Positions 7,171 through 14,227 of a stretch of DNA of 15,147 nucleotides are shown one piece after another (within the stretch, counting starts at the first letter, position 1; every line of letters starts with the position of its first letter). Below the pieces are notes generated by a model that had not been told where the DNA came from, searched no databases, and saw only the letters and a program-made list of their open reading frames with translations. Source of the stretch: JBNJEA01 sp051745395 (GTDB lineage: Bacteria > Desulfobacterota > Desulfobacteria > Desulfobacterales > Desulfosalsimonadaceae); assembly GCA_051745395.1 (NCBI GenBank), contig JBNJEA010000075.1, positions 1 through 15,147 on the forward strand. Direction: 5' to 3'. Position numbers and translations under genes: made by a program.

Positions 7171-7175
7171 TCCTT
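7171..7175 (-). promoter_or_regulatory. Ribosome binding site that decides the start of the 61-residue protein
   Basis: AAGGA on the minus strand, 11 bases before the ATG at 7159. The alternative GTG at 7219 has only CCTCCGAAACA upstream, which is not a ribosome binding site on this strand. Confidence 0.55.
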
Positions 7176-7252
7176 CTTGTTTGGCTTTTTATTAGGTTAT
7201 CGATATTTTGTTTCGGCACTGTTTCGGAGGCGGTTTAACAGCCGGGCTCTTT

Positions 7253-7657
7253 TTACTGTTGCTGATGCCGGGCCGCTTTATAGGTCTGCCAGGATTGCTT
7301 GATCACCGATTTCATTTCCTCTATGGACAGATCTTTTCTGAGGTAGCCGGAAGCGCCGAGGGCCATGCAGTCTTCGATGGTTTCCCGATCCACCAGCGAG
7401 GTCAGCATGATGACAAAGGCCTTCGGGAACCGCTCCATGATTTCGGTTAACACCGTCTTCCCCGATTTGACAGGCATGTTGATATCCAGGAGCAACACAT
7501 TGGGTTTGAACCTGGCAAATTTTTCCACTGCTTGCCGGCCATCCACCGCTTCGGCGACGACTTCCGAATTCATCCGCTCCATGACGGCTTTGATGTATTT
7601 GCGGACATGGACTTCGTCGTCGGCAATCATGACGCGGTTTTTCTTTTTGGTGGCCAT
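7253..7657 (-). CDS. Stand-alone CheY-like response regulator
   Basis: A 134-residue single receiver domain with all phosphorylation residues: D13/D14 (IADDE), phosphoacceptor D58 (LLLDINMP), T86 (MLTSL) and K108 (YLRKD). It has no output domain, so it must act through protein contact, as CheY or phosphorelay receivers do. The final residues (KAARHQQQ) are a short polar tail. It is the first gene of the leftward run that continues with the 61-residue protein, the GspE-like protein and the receiver-kinase, which is its nearest candidate phosphodonor. A predicted promoter lies about 60 bases upstream. The ribosome binding site is weak. A chemotaxis role is possible, but no che genes are present here. 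Confidence 0.92.
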   Translation of the reverse strand: MATKKKNRVMIADDEVHVRKYIKAVMERMNSEVVAEAVDGRQAVEKFARFKPNVLLLDINMPVKSGKTVLTEIMERFPKAFVIMLTSLVDRETIEDCMALGASGYLRKDLSIEEMKSVIKQSWQTYKAARHQQQ

Positions 7658-7692
7658 GGGCGTCGTATCAGGTCAGGGGAAAAATACGTCTA

Positions 7693-7722
7693 TTGGCAAA
7701 AATTATAAATTTAACTTATTAT
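7693..7722 (+). promoter_or_regulatory. Possible rightward promoter facing the terminator
   Basis: On the plus strand, TTGGCA (7693-7698) is followed after 18 bases by TATTAT (7717-7722); each element matches five of six consensus bases. Its -10 overlaps the -10 of the leftward promoter, so the two could exclude each other. A transcript would begin near 7729 and end at the terminator about 100 bases later. Confidence 0.3.
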
Positions 7723-7746
7723 ATCAAGAAATAACCAAATCTTCAA
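7718..7746 (-). promoter_or_regulatory. Predicted sigma-70 promoter of the response regulator gene
   Basis: On the minus strand, TTGAAG (7746-7741) is followed after 17 bases by a perfect TATAAT (7723-7718). Transcription would start near 7711, about 54 bases before the ATG at 7657. The surrounding DNA is AT-rich, so chance matches are possible. Confidence 0.5.
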
Positions 7747-7831
7747 TGGTATAATATGATTTCATACGATGGCTTTTACCGATTCAAAAAAAATGCCCGA
7801 TGCAGCGCTTCGGCGCATCGGGCATTTTTTT
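7729..7831 (+). ncRNA. Candidate small RNA ending in an intrinsic terminator
   Basis: If the rightward promoter is real, it would give an RNA of about 100 bases with no protein frame. The RNA would end in an 11-bp GC-rich stem, a UUCG-type loop and seven U. This is the standard form of a free-standing bacterial small RNA. The 5' half has no evident structure. The same hairpin explains htpG termination, so the hairpin alone is not evidence for the RNA. Confidence 0.25.
7786..7831 (-). terminator. Intrinsic terminator of htpG (works in both directions by sequence)
   Basis: ATGCCCGATGC (7793-7803) and GCATCGGGCAT (7815-7825) form a perfect 11-bp stem. Inside it, a 3-base bulge and two further pairs close a UUCG tetraloop. 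Eight A at 7786-7793 give a T tract on the minus strand, and seven T at 7825-7831 give one on the plus strand. It lies about 60 bases after the htpG stop codon. Confidence 0.9.
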
Positions 7832-7888
7832 CGTTCATTACACGCTGCACCGCGGCCCAATCCTGCCAATGGCCGGGTCGCTGCTATG

Positions 7889-9826
7889 CTACGGGTGAAT
7901 GGCTTCGGCCATTAAATCGGCGATCATCTTGTTAAACTGCGAGGGGTTTTCCACTTTACCGCCTTCGCCAATGACGGCCAGGTCATAAAGGAGCTGGCTG
8001 TAGCTTTTCAGCGATTGGTCGTCGGCATTTTCGCCGTGGAGCTGGTGAATTTTTTCAAGCACCGGGTGATTCGGGTTTAATTCCAGGATCCGCTTGGTTT
8101 CCGGAACGCTTTGCCCGGAGGCCTTGAGCAGTTTTTCCATGTAGGCGCTCATGTCATAGGTATCGCCGGACAGACAGGATACCGAATTTTTCAAATGCGA
8201 AGACGGCTTGACATCCTTGACTTTGTCCTGGAGATGCTCGCGGATCCGGGTAAACAGGTCGGAATACTCGGCCTTGGTTTCTTCATCGGTTTCCTCGATA
8301 CCCAGATCGCCCTTTTCGGCACTTTTGAACTGCTTGCCGTCATATTCGGTCAGCGTCTGCATCACGAACTCATCCACGGGGTCGGTCATTAACAGGACCT
8401 CGTAGTCGCGGTCCTTGAGCGCTTCGAGATGGGGGCTGTTTAACATGGCCGTCATGTTGTCGCCGGTGATGTAATAGATGTATTGCTGGTCGGACTGCAT
8501 GTCCTTGACATAGTCGTCGAGTAAACGCCAGTTGTCTTCGGACTTAGTGGTCTTGTAGCGGATCAGCTTAGTGAGACGGTCGCGGTTGTCCCAGTCGTTG
8601 TAGACACCTTCCTTTACCACCTGGCCGAATTCATCATAGAACTTTTTGTACTCGTCTGCGTCCATGTGTTCGAGCTTGTCTAAGATCTTTTTGACCAAAT
8701 TTTTACGGATATTTCGGACCAGGGCGTCCTGCTGGAGCAACTCGCGGCTGATGTTTAAATTCAGGTCGGGCGCATCGACCACCCCGCGGATAAACCGCAG
8801 GTATTCGGGCAGCAGCTCCCTGCAGTTGTCCATGATAAAAACCCGGCGGCTGTATAACCGCACCCCGTGCGCCCGTTCGGGTGAAAACAGATCAAACGGC
8901 GCCTGGGAGGGGATATAGAGCAGGGCCGTGTATTCGGTGGTGCCTTCGAGCTTGATGTGTAAGTGCGTCAGCGGCGGGTTCCAGTCGTGGCTGACGTGGG
9001 AGTAAAAATCCGTGTATTCTTCTTCGGTGATTTCGTTTTTGTCCCGGGCCCAGATGGCCTTCATGGAGTTTAGCGTTTCTTCCTGAACGACGGTTTTCTT
9101 TTGGTCCTCTATGGGGTTGCCGTCTTTGTCGACCAACGGATTGCCGTCGTCGTCGGTTCCGGGTTCCTGTCTTTCCACGTCCATGACGATCGGGTAGCGG
9201 ACAAAGTCGGAATGCTGCTTGACGACCCGGCGGATGGTCCACTCGGCGGTGAAATCGTCTTCATCTTCTTCTTTGGGCCGCAGTTGCAAAGTCACATCGG
9301 TGCCGGGTGTCTGCTTTTGGGCCGCTTCAATGGTGTAGGCGCCGTCGCCGGACGATTCCCATTTGGTCCCCTCCGATTCAAAGGCGCTGCGGGTGACGAC
9401 GGTGACTTTGTCGGCCACGATAAAGGCGCTGTAAAATCCGACGCCGAACTGGCCGATCAGTTCCGGGGTCAGGGTTTCTTCTTTTTTGGATTGCTCGAGG
9501 GCCTGCAAAAATGCGGAAGTACCGCTTTTTGCAATGGTGCCTAAATTTTCCTTGACCTCGTCGCGCGTCATGCCGATGCCGTTGTCCGAAACGGTCAGGG
9601 TGCGGTTTTCGGTATCCGGGATCAGCTTGATTTTGGCCTCGGTGTCTTTGCTGATGATTTCCGGATGGGTCTGCTCTTCAAATTTGCGCTTGTCAATGGC
9701 GTCGGAGGCATTGGAAATCAGTTCCCGCAGAAAGATCTCGCGGTTGGAATAAAGGGAGTTGATAATAATGTTTAATAACTGTTTGACCTCGGTTTGAAAT
9801 TCATAGGTCTCGGTTTTTGGTGCCAT
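7889..9826 (-). CDS. htpG: Molecular chaperone HtpG (bacterial Hsp90)
   Basis: This 645-residue cytosolic ATP-dependent chaperone has the GHKL ATP site of Hsp90: ELISNASDA (E35, N39, D42), SDNGIGM (D81) and GQFGVGFYSAF (125-135). The middle domain includes SRRVFIMDNC and NISRELLQQ, whose Arg contacts the ATP gamma phosphate, and the C-terminal dimerisation domain follows. It is slightly longer than E. coli HtpG (624). A Gly/Asp-rich insertion near 217-245 (repeats of DDGNPL/DKDGNPI type) lengthens the linker between the N-terminal and middle domains. The start is supported by AGGAG six bases upstream. It is transcribed alone: its own promoter region lies upstream and a strong terminator follows. 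No CIRCE element or clear heat-shock sigma-32 promoter was seen. Confidence 0.97.
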   Translation of the reverse strand: MAPKTETYEFQTEVKQLLNIIINSLYSNREIFLRELISNASDAIDKRKFEEQTHPEIISKDTEAKIKLIPDTENRTLTVSDNGIGMTRDEVKENLGTIAKSGTSAFLQALEQSKKEETLTPELIGQFGVGFYSAFIVADKVTVVTRSAFESEGTKWESSGDGAYTIEAAQKQTPGTDVTLQLRPKEEDEDDFTAEWTIRRVVKQHSDFVRYPIVMDVERQEPGTDDDGNPLVDKDGNPIEDQKKTVVQEETLNSMKAIWARDKNEITEEEYTDFYSHVSHDWNPPLTHLHIKLEGTTEYTALLYIPSQAPFDLFSPERAHGVRLYSRRVFIMDNCRELLPEYLRFIRGVVDAPDLNLNISRELLQQDALVRNIRKNLVKKILDKLEHMDADEYKKFYDEFGQVVKEGVYNDWDNRDRLTKLIRYKTTKSEDNWRLLDDYVKDMQSDQQYIYYITGDNMTAMLNSPHLEALKDRDYEVLLMTDPVDEFVMQTLTEYDGKQFKSAEKGDLGIEETDEETKAEYSDLFTRIREHLQDKVKDVKPSSHLKNSVSCLSGDTYDMSAYMEKLLKASGQSVPETKRILELNPNHPVLEKIHQLHGENADDQSLKSYSQLLYDLAVIGEGGKVENPSQFNKMIADLMAEAIHP

Positions 9827-9914
9827 AAGCGACTCCTGTACTTCGTGTTAAGGGTTTTGCTCGTTCGGCGGGCGCGTGTGTTTTTTTCCAATCCATTGGG
9901 ACTTGGTTAATGCA

Positions 9915-9944
9915 ATAAAATGAGTGCGAATTTGAATTTGTCAA
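9915..9944 (-). promoter_or_regulatory. htpG: Predicted htpG promoter
   Basis: On the minus strand, a perfect TTGACA (9944-9939) is followed after 18 bases by TTTTAT (9920-9915), four of six consensus bases. The leader would be about 80 bases. It is a housekeeping-type site, although htpG is a heat-shock gene in other bacteria. Confidence 0.4.
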
Positions 9945-9952
9945 CCCTTGAT

Positions 9953-9971
9953 GGCTTCGTAAAAAGAAGCC
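9953..9971. repeat. Inverted repeat just upstream of the htpG -35 element
   Basis: GGCTTC (9953-9958) and GAAGCC (9966-9971) are separated by GTAAAAA. The palindrome starts eight bases upstream of the predicted -35 of htpG, a typical place for an activator or repressor site. It could equally be a piece of a dispersed repeat. No binding protein can be named. Confidence 0.4.
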
Positions 9972-10037
9972 GCGGGTCGAAGGGATTTTGTTTTAATGTC
10001 CTTTTCAACAGCATGTTATCCTGATATCTGTGCACGC

Positions 10038-10079
10038 AAGGGGAGAGGTCTTGCAATGACTGCAAATAGCGGGTGCTGA
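10038..10079 (+). promoter_or_regulatory. Ribosome binding site and seven-codon leader ORF ahead of the rhomboid gene
   Basis: A strong ribosome binding site (AAGGGGAGAGG, 10038-10048) lies seven bases before the ATG at 10056. That ATG opens a seven-codon frame (MTANSGC) ending in TGA at 10077-10079. It is in the same frame as the rhomboid gene, which starts six bases later at ATGATG and has no ribosome binding site of its own. Translation therefore probably starts here and re-initiates at 10086. Other readings are a mutated former start or recoding of the TGA. Confidence 0.5.
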
Positions 10080-10085
10080 AATAAA

Positions 10086-10958
10086 ATGATGGATCTGTAT
10101 GACAATCTGGCAGAGCATGATGCGGAGCTTTGCGGGCTGGTCCTGCAGTCTGCCGGCATTACATATCGGGTGAAAAAAGGACCCAATGGCTGGAATGTGC
10201 GGGTGGATGAGCGACAGTATCTGCTGGCCCGGCGTACCATGGCCGCTTATTTCAGGGAAAACCGGCAGGCCGCCGGGCAGGTGGCGGAGCCTTCCGATGA
10301 AGCCTTTTACCGGCATGAATATGCGGGCGTATGGGTTGCGCTTGTGCTGGCCGCTGTTTTCTTTTTTGTCGAACAGACCGGCCATGCCCGCGCGATCTGG
10401 TCGGATTTCGGCGCCGCGGCCGACCGGATTGTCGACGGCGAAATTTTTCGGACGGTCACCGCGCTGTTTCTCCATTCCGATGGCGGTCACCTGGTGGGCA
10501 ACATGGCCGGCATGGCCGTGTTCGGCACTGCGGTGTGCCAGGTGGCCGGCTGGGGCGTGGGGGGGGGGTTGATACTGCTGGCCGGATCGGCGGGCAATCT
10601 GATCAACGCGATCATGTATGAATCCCATCACTTGTCCATCGGTGCCTCCACGGCGGTTTTTGCGGCCATCGGAATTTTGTCCGGCTATCAGTTTGTCCGG
10701 CGCCATAAGACCGGCCGGCGGAGATCGGCGGCGTTGCTGCCCATCGCCTGCGGCCTGGCCCTGCTTGGGTTCCTCGGTTCCGGGGGGCCCCATGTGGATT
10801 TGGGGGCACACCTGTTCGGTTTTGCCACGGGCATTGCCGCCGGCATCGGCTATGCCGGCCTGGTCCGGCCGCCGGTATCCGGGTCGATTCAGTCGCTGTG
10901 TTTGGCCGCGGCACTTGGCGTCATCCTGATTTCATGGGCCATGGGGTATTACGGATAA
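10086..10958 (+). CDS. Rhomboid-family intramembrane serine protease
   Basis: A 290-residue membrane protease that cleaves transmembrane substrates inside the lipid bilayer. The N-terminal cytosolic part (1-75) is a small alpha/beta region resembling the leader domains of other bacterial rhomboids. Membrane segments begin near residue 80. Catalytic features are H135 and N139 (HLVGN), S188 in GAST (186-189), and H242 (AHLFG), so the Ser-His dyad is complete. The usual GASG reads GAST. The start is fixed by an in-frame TGA nine bases upstream, and translation probably depends on the leader ORF before it. The HD-domain gene follows after 43 bases on the same strand. The substrate is unknown. Confidence 0.9.
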   Translation: MMDLYDNLAEHDAELCGLVLQSAGITYRVKKGPNGWNVRVDERQYLLARRTMAAYFRENRQAAGQVAEPSDEAFYRHEYAGVWVALVLAAVFFFVEQTGHARAIWSDFGAAADRIVDGEIFRTVTALFLHSDGGHLVGNMAGMAVFGTAVCQVAGWGVGGGLILLAGSAGNLINAIMYESHHLSIGASTAVFAAIGILSGYQFVRRHKTGRRRSAALLPIACGLALLGFLGSGGPHVDLGAHLFGFATGIAAGIGYAGLVRPPVSGSIQSLCLAAALGVILISWAMGYYG

Positions 10959-11001
10959 AAGGGGTTTGCAAAAATAAGACGATATCGAATAAGGAGTTGG
11001 G

Positions 11002-11553
11002 ATGAAAGCGATTGCCGATCTGTTGTTTGAAGCCAAGATATTAAAGGAAATTCCCCGGGCCGGGTTCCATTTTTTGGGTGCCGGCCGGGAATCGGTGGCT
11101 GAACATTCGTTCAGCACCGCATTTATTGCCTATGTGCTCGCCCAGATGGCTCCGGAAGTCGATGCCGGGCGGCTGACTGCCATGTGTTTGGTCCATGACC
11201 TTCCCGAAGCGCGGATCGGGGATCTGAATTATGTTCAGAAAAAATACGTCACCGCAGACGAACAAAAGGCGGTGGCCGATACCACCCGGCACTTGCCGTT
11301 CGGAAAGGATCTGGCCGGTTTAATCGATGAATTCAACGCGCAGGACACCCTTGAGGCCCGGCTGGCCCATGACGCGGATCAATTGGCTTTTATCCTGGAT
11401 TTGAAATCGATTTCCGATGTCGGCAGCCAAACCCCGGAAAAATGGCTCCCGGTGGTGCAGAAGCGATTAAAAACGGATTTGGGCCGAAAATTGGCCGAAG
11501 AAATCACCCGGCGGAGATGGGATGCCTGGTGGATGGAGGAGTATGCGGAATAA
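11002..11553 (+). CDS. HD-domain phosphohydrolase (YfbR/HDDC2-like 5'-nucleotidase family)
   Basis: A 183-residue cytosolic protein with the HD-superfamily metal site: H35 (SVAEHSF), H65-D66 (LVHDLPEARIGD) and a distal Asp at D124/D126 (AHDADQL). The length, the ESVAEHS start and the HDLPEA motif match the family of YfbR and human HDDC2, which remove phosphate from (deoxy)nucleoside 5'-monophosphates. Substrate choice cannot be read from the sequence. AAGGAG (10991-10996) lies five bases before the ATG and fixes the start. It probably shares a transcript with the rhomboid gene. The C-terminus is rich in Trp and Arg (RRRWDAWWMEEY), which is common in this family. Confidence 0.88.
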   Translation: MKAIADLLFEAKILKEIPRAGFHFLGAGRESVAEHSFSTAFIAYVLAQMAPEVDAGRLTAMCLVHDLPEARIGDLNYVQKKYVTADEQKAVADTTRHLPFGKDLAGLIDEFNAQDTLEARLAHDADQLAFILDLKSISDVGSQTPEKWLPVVQKRLKTDLGRKLAEEITRRRWDAWWMEEYAE

Positions 11554-11626
11554 AAGAACGCAAATTGAGCGTTTCAGGGGGTCGAAAAAGTGGATTTTGT
11601 CAAGGCTCTTGATTTTTACCGGCAGA

Positions 11627-11632
11627 TATAAT
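11627..11632 (+). promoter_or_regulatory. Possible -10 element upstream of the HTH-EIIA gene
   Basis: A perfect TATAAT lies about 100 bases before the start codon in an AT-rich 180-base gap (11554-11733), but there is no good -35 at 16-18 bases. The only TTGTCA (11597-11602) is 24 bases away. If real, it would need an activator. The same gap holds a 10-bp direct repeat, GGTTTTTATA, at 11689-11698 and 11708-11717. Confidence 0.25.
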
Positions 11633-11688
11633 ATGTGTTTCGGTTTATAAATCCGGGCCTTTCATACACCTTTCATGAATCGGATTTT

Positions 11689-11717
11689 GGTTTTTATACC
11701 GGTTGCCGGTTTTTATA
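11689..11717 (+). repeat. Ten-base direct repeat ahead of the HTH-EIIA gene
   Basis: GGTTTTTATA occurs at 11689-11698 and 11708-11717, 19 bases apart, with CCGGTTGCCGG between or overlapping. The second copy abuts the ribosome binding site (AAGGA, 11720-11724). Spacing near two helix turns would suit a regulator, possibly the HTH protein encoded next, but this is speculative. Confidence 0.3.
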
Positions 11718-11733
11718 TTAAGGATGCGAAAAC

Positions 11734-12423
11734 ATGGAGCTTTCCCTGGACCAATTTGCCAAATGCATGGACATGCCGCCATCGACCATCGAGCGCTGGA
11801 TCCGCCAGGGACGCATGCCGGTGAAACGCAAAGGCGACAACTGTATTTTCAGCCAGCAGGCACTGGAGAAATGGGCCGAGGAGCACAACCTGGCCTTTTG
11901 TAAGCCGGGTGTGGAGCAAACTCAGCCGGCGGAAGAAGGACCGCAGGGCCTTTTGCCGGTCATGAAGCGCGGCGGGATCTGCTATGACGTACCCGGCGAC
12001 TCGGTTGCCGAGGCGCTGCGGGCGGCCGTCGACCGGATGAAGGCCCCGGCAGGCGAAAAGGAAAAGCAGCGGCTTTATGAAAACCTGCTGGATCGCGAGC
12101 AGATGATGTCCACCGGTATCGGCAACGGGGTGGCGATCCCCCATCCGCGGACACCGCTTGCCGAAGCCGAAGTGCCGGCGCAAATCGCGACCTGTTTTCT
12201 CGAAAAACCCGTAGACTTCAGTGCCGTGGATAAAAAGCCGGTATTTGTCCTGTTTGTTCTGGTGGCCCCCACGTCGCAATGCCATCTGCACCTGCTTTCC
12301 CGGATTTCGTTCTGCCTGCGGGATGCGCATTTTCTCGAAATGCTGGCGGAAAAGCCCGATCCGGAACGGTTGCTGGAAAAGGCCGGTGAATTTGATCAAC
12401 GGCTGGATGAGCCCGGGGGATAG
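11734..12423 (+). CDS. Fusion of an excisionase-type helix-turn-helix with a PTS EIIA (fructose/nitrogen type) domain
   Basis: A 229-residue cytosolic protein with two parts. Residues 1-55 form a MerR/excisionase-like helix-turn-helix (SLDQFAKCMDM, then STIERWIRQGRMPVKRKG). Residues 75-225 form an EIIA domain of the PtsN/fructose type, with active-site H137 in GVAIPHPR (133-139) and a second conserved His in QCHLHLLSRIS (184/186). The phosphorylatable His is present, so it could receive phosphate from an HPr-like protein and act as a switch rather than a sugar transporter; no EIIB or EIIC gene is near. AAGGA lies nine bases before the ATG. The ClC gene follows after 52 bases and the Usp gene after that, which suggests control of ion transport or stress. 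DNA binding is inferred from the fold only. Confidence 0.85.
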   Translation: MELSLDQFAKCMDMPPSTIERWIRQGRMPVKRKGDNCIFSQQALEKWAEEHNLAFCKPGVEQTQPAEEGPQGLLPVMKRGGICYDVPGDSVAEALRAAVDRMKAPAGEKEKQRLYENLLDREQMMSTGIGNGVAIPHPRTPLAEAEVPAQIATCFLEKPVDFSAVDKKPVFVLFVLVAPTSQCHLHLLSRISFCLRDAHFLEMLAEKPDPERLLEKAGEFDQRLDEPGG

Positions 12424-12475
12424 GCGGGCGGAAATCGACTTATTATGAGATGATTGGGATTCTCACTGATTTATT

Positions 12476-14209
12476 TTGTCAAAATTTTCGATCGGAAAAA
12501 TTTGGCGCACTCCATCGCGGCTGCTGTGGTTTCGTTTAGATGACCGCCTGCTGCTGATCGCTTTCGGGGCTGCCGTGGGCATATGCAGCGGTTTGGCCTC
12601 GGTTGCGCTCAACTTGGGGCTGCATGCAATGGCCAATCATTTGCATGGGTATCGAACCCATTGGTGGGTGTTTGTTCTGCCCGGTATCGGGGCGGCCCTG
12701 TCTTCGATTTTCCTGGAACGCATCGTCAAGGAAGGCGCCGGTCACGGAGTGCCGGAAGTCGTTTACAGCGTGTCCCGGCATGGCGGGCTGATGCGCCTTC
12801 GATCCGCATTTTCCCGTTTGATATCGAGCTGTTTGACCATCGGCAGCGGCGGTTCAGCCGGCCCCGAGGCCCCTGTGGTCATGAGCGGTGCGGCCATCGG
12901 TTCCAACATCGCGCGGTTTTTTTCCTTAAATGAACGTCAGCGGGTGGCGCTTGTGGGATGCGGTTCGGCCGGGGCCCTGGCGTCGATATTCAACGCCCCC
13001 ATTGCCGGGCTGGTCTTTACCATTGAAATCATCGTCGGCGAATGGTCGGCGATTAACATCGTGCCCATCGCCGTGGCATCGGTTGCCGGCGCCCAGGTCA
13101 GCCGCCTGCTGCAGGGCAACCAGATCGCTTTTACCCATCTGCGTTTCGATGTCGATATTGTTTCCACCCTCGCCGCTGTTGGTTTGGCGGTGATTACCGC
13201 CGTTGTTTCCATCCTGTTGACCCGGGCCATGCGATCGGCTCATGATGTCGGCCACCGACTTCCCCTTCCGCTTTGGCTGCGCGCCATGGCCGGCGGCTGC
13301 CTGGTGGGCCTGATCGGTTTGGTGTTACCCGAAGTCCTCGGCGAAGGCTACCACGCCATTCAATATATGGTGGAAGGGGCATTTAAGGGGGGACTGGGGC
13401 TGGTGGTCCTGCTGGTGGCGGCAAAGATCCTTGCCACATCCCTGACCCTCGGCTGGGGCGGTTCCGGCGGTATTTTTGCGCCTTGTCTGGTCATCGGCAG
13501 TTTTACCGGGTTGATGTATCACCGGGGACTGGACCTGATTTTGCCGGGACTGGATCTGGTTCAGGAGGGCTGTTTTGCCCTGCTGGGCATGGCCGGGTTG
13601 ATCGGCGGCATCCTCCAGGCCCCCTTGACCGGTATTTTTCTGATCGTTGAAATTACCGGCGGTTATGAAACCATACTGCCTTTGATACTTGTGTCTTCGC
13701 TTTCCACCACCATGTGCCATGCCTTTGAACCCGCGTCCTTTTATTTGCGGGACCTGGTGGAAAAGGGCCAGTATTTGCGCCCCCGCACCGATGCCAAGGT
13801 GCTGGCAGATCTGCGGATTACCGAACTGGTGGAAAAAGACTGCATCACCGTGACCCGGGACATGAAGCTGGGCGATTTTCTGTCCGTGGTCCAGAAGTCG
13901 CGTCGCAATTATTTCCCGGTGGTCGATGCCGATACCGAGGAATTTGAGGGCATGATTCATCTAGATGATATCCGGCCCTACCTGTTTGATCCGTTGATGT
14001 ACGAGACCGTCTTTTTGGAGCAGGTCATGCACACGGGGGTGGAAACCGTGGAAGTCGATGAGGAATTGTCCGAAGTGCTGGATAAAATGGATGCCAACCG
14101 GATGTTTAGCATGCCGGTGGTGGCCAATCAGCGCTTTGTGGGCATGATTTCCAAGGCCACGCTCTTGGATAAGTATCGCAATGAATTGATGGTCCAGACC
14201 ACCCATTAG
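12476..14209 (+). CDS. ClC-family chloride channel/transporter with two C-terminal CBS domains
   Basis: A 577-residue inner-membrane protein with about ten hydrophobic segments (25-430) and a CBS pair (about 447-505 and 512-570). ClC filter motifs are GAGHGVPEV (87-95), GSAGPEAP (126-133; the GREGP motif with gating Glu E131 kept), GSGGIFAP (329-336), and a likely Y423 in SFYLRDL. At the position of the inner proton Glu of E. coli ClC, the sequence reads TIEII, so that residue appears to be Ile185. This leaves channel-type or differently coupled transport open. CBS domains usually bind adenine nucleotides. The start is TTG (12476), just after an in-frame TGA at 12467, and no clear ribosome binding site is visible, so translation may be coupled to the EIIA gene. 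Confidence 0.92.
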   Translation: MSKFSIGKIWRTPSRLLWFRLDDRLLLIAFGAAVGICSGLASVALNLGLHAMANHLHGYRTHWWVFVLPGIGAALSSIFLERIVKEGAGHGVPEVVYSVSRHGGLMRLRSAFSRLISSCLTIGSGGSAGPEAPVVMSGAAIGSNIARFFSLNERQRVALVGCGSAGALASIFNAPIAGLVFTIEIIVGEWSAINIVPIAVASVAGAQVSRLLQGNQIAFTHLRFDVDIVSTLAAVGLAVITAVVSILLTRAMRSAHDVGHRLPLPLWLRAMAGGCLVGLIGLVLPEVLGEGYHAIQYMVEGAFKGGLGLVVLLVAAKILATSLTLGWGGSGGIFAPCLVIGSFTGLMYHRGLDLILPGLDLVQEGCFALLGMAGLIGGILQAPLTGIFLIVEITGGYETILPLILVSSLSTTMCHAFEPASFYLRDLVEKGQYLRPRTDAKVLADLRITELVEKDCITVTRDMKLGDFLSVVQKSRRNYFPVVDADTEEFEGMIHLDDIRPYLFDPLMYETVFLEQVMHTGVETVEVDEELSEVLDKMDANRMFSMPVVANQRFVGMISKATLLDKYRNELMVQTTH

Positions 14210-14227
14210 TGATCGAGGAGATATTTC

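Larger units (their letters stand above)
7658..7888. other. AT-rich intergenic region between the response regulator gene and htpG
   Basis: This 231-base stretch holds the predicted leftward promoter of the response regulator gene, a possible opposing rightward promoter and an intrinsic terminator. No protein-coding frame with a ribosome binding site was seen. It is much richer in A and T than the genes around it, especially at 7690-7760. Confidence 0.7.

Noticed and set aside
9903..9951. CIRCE heat-shock operator at htpG
   Set aside because: Only one half, GCACTC, is present on the minus strand; the matching GAGTGC half at nine bases is missing.
10077..10130. Selenocysteine codon (TGA at 10077) joining the leader to the rhomboid gene
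   Set aside because: No convincing stem-loop follows the TGA, and rhomboid proteases are not known selenoproteins. Re-initiation is the simpler reading.
10005..10811. A 268-codon minus-strand frame over the rhomboid gene
   Set aside because: It is an antisense shadow of a gene with intact catalytic motifs, rich in His, Gly and Pro with no family resemblance.
11557..11573. Hairpin after the HD-domain gene as a terminator
   Set aside because: The stem is only five base pairs (AACGC/GCGTT) and no T tract follows.
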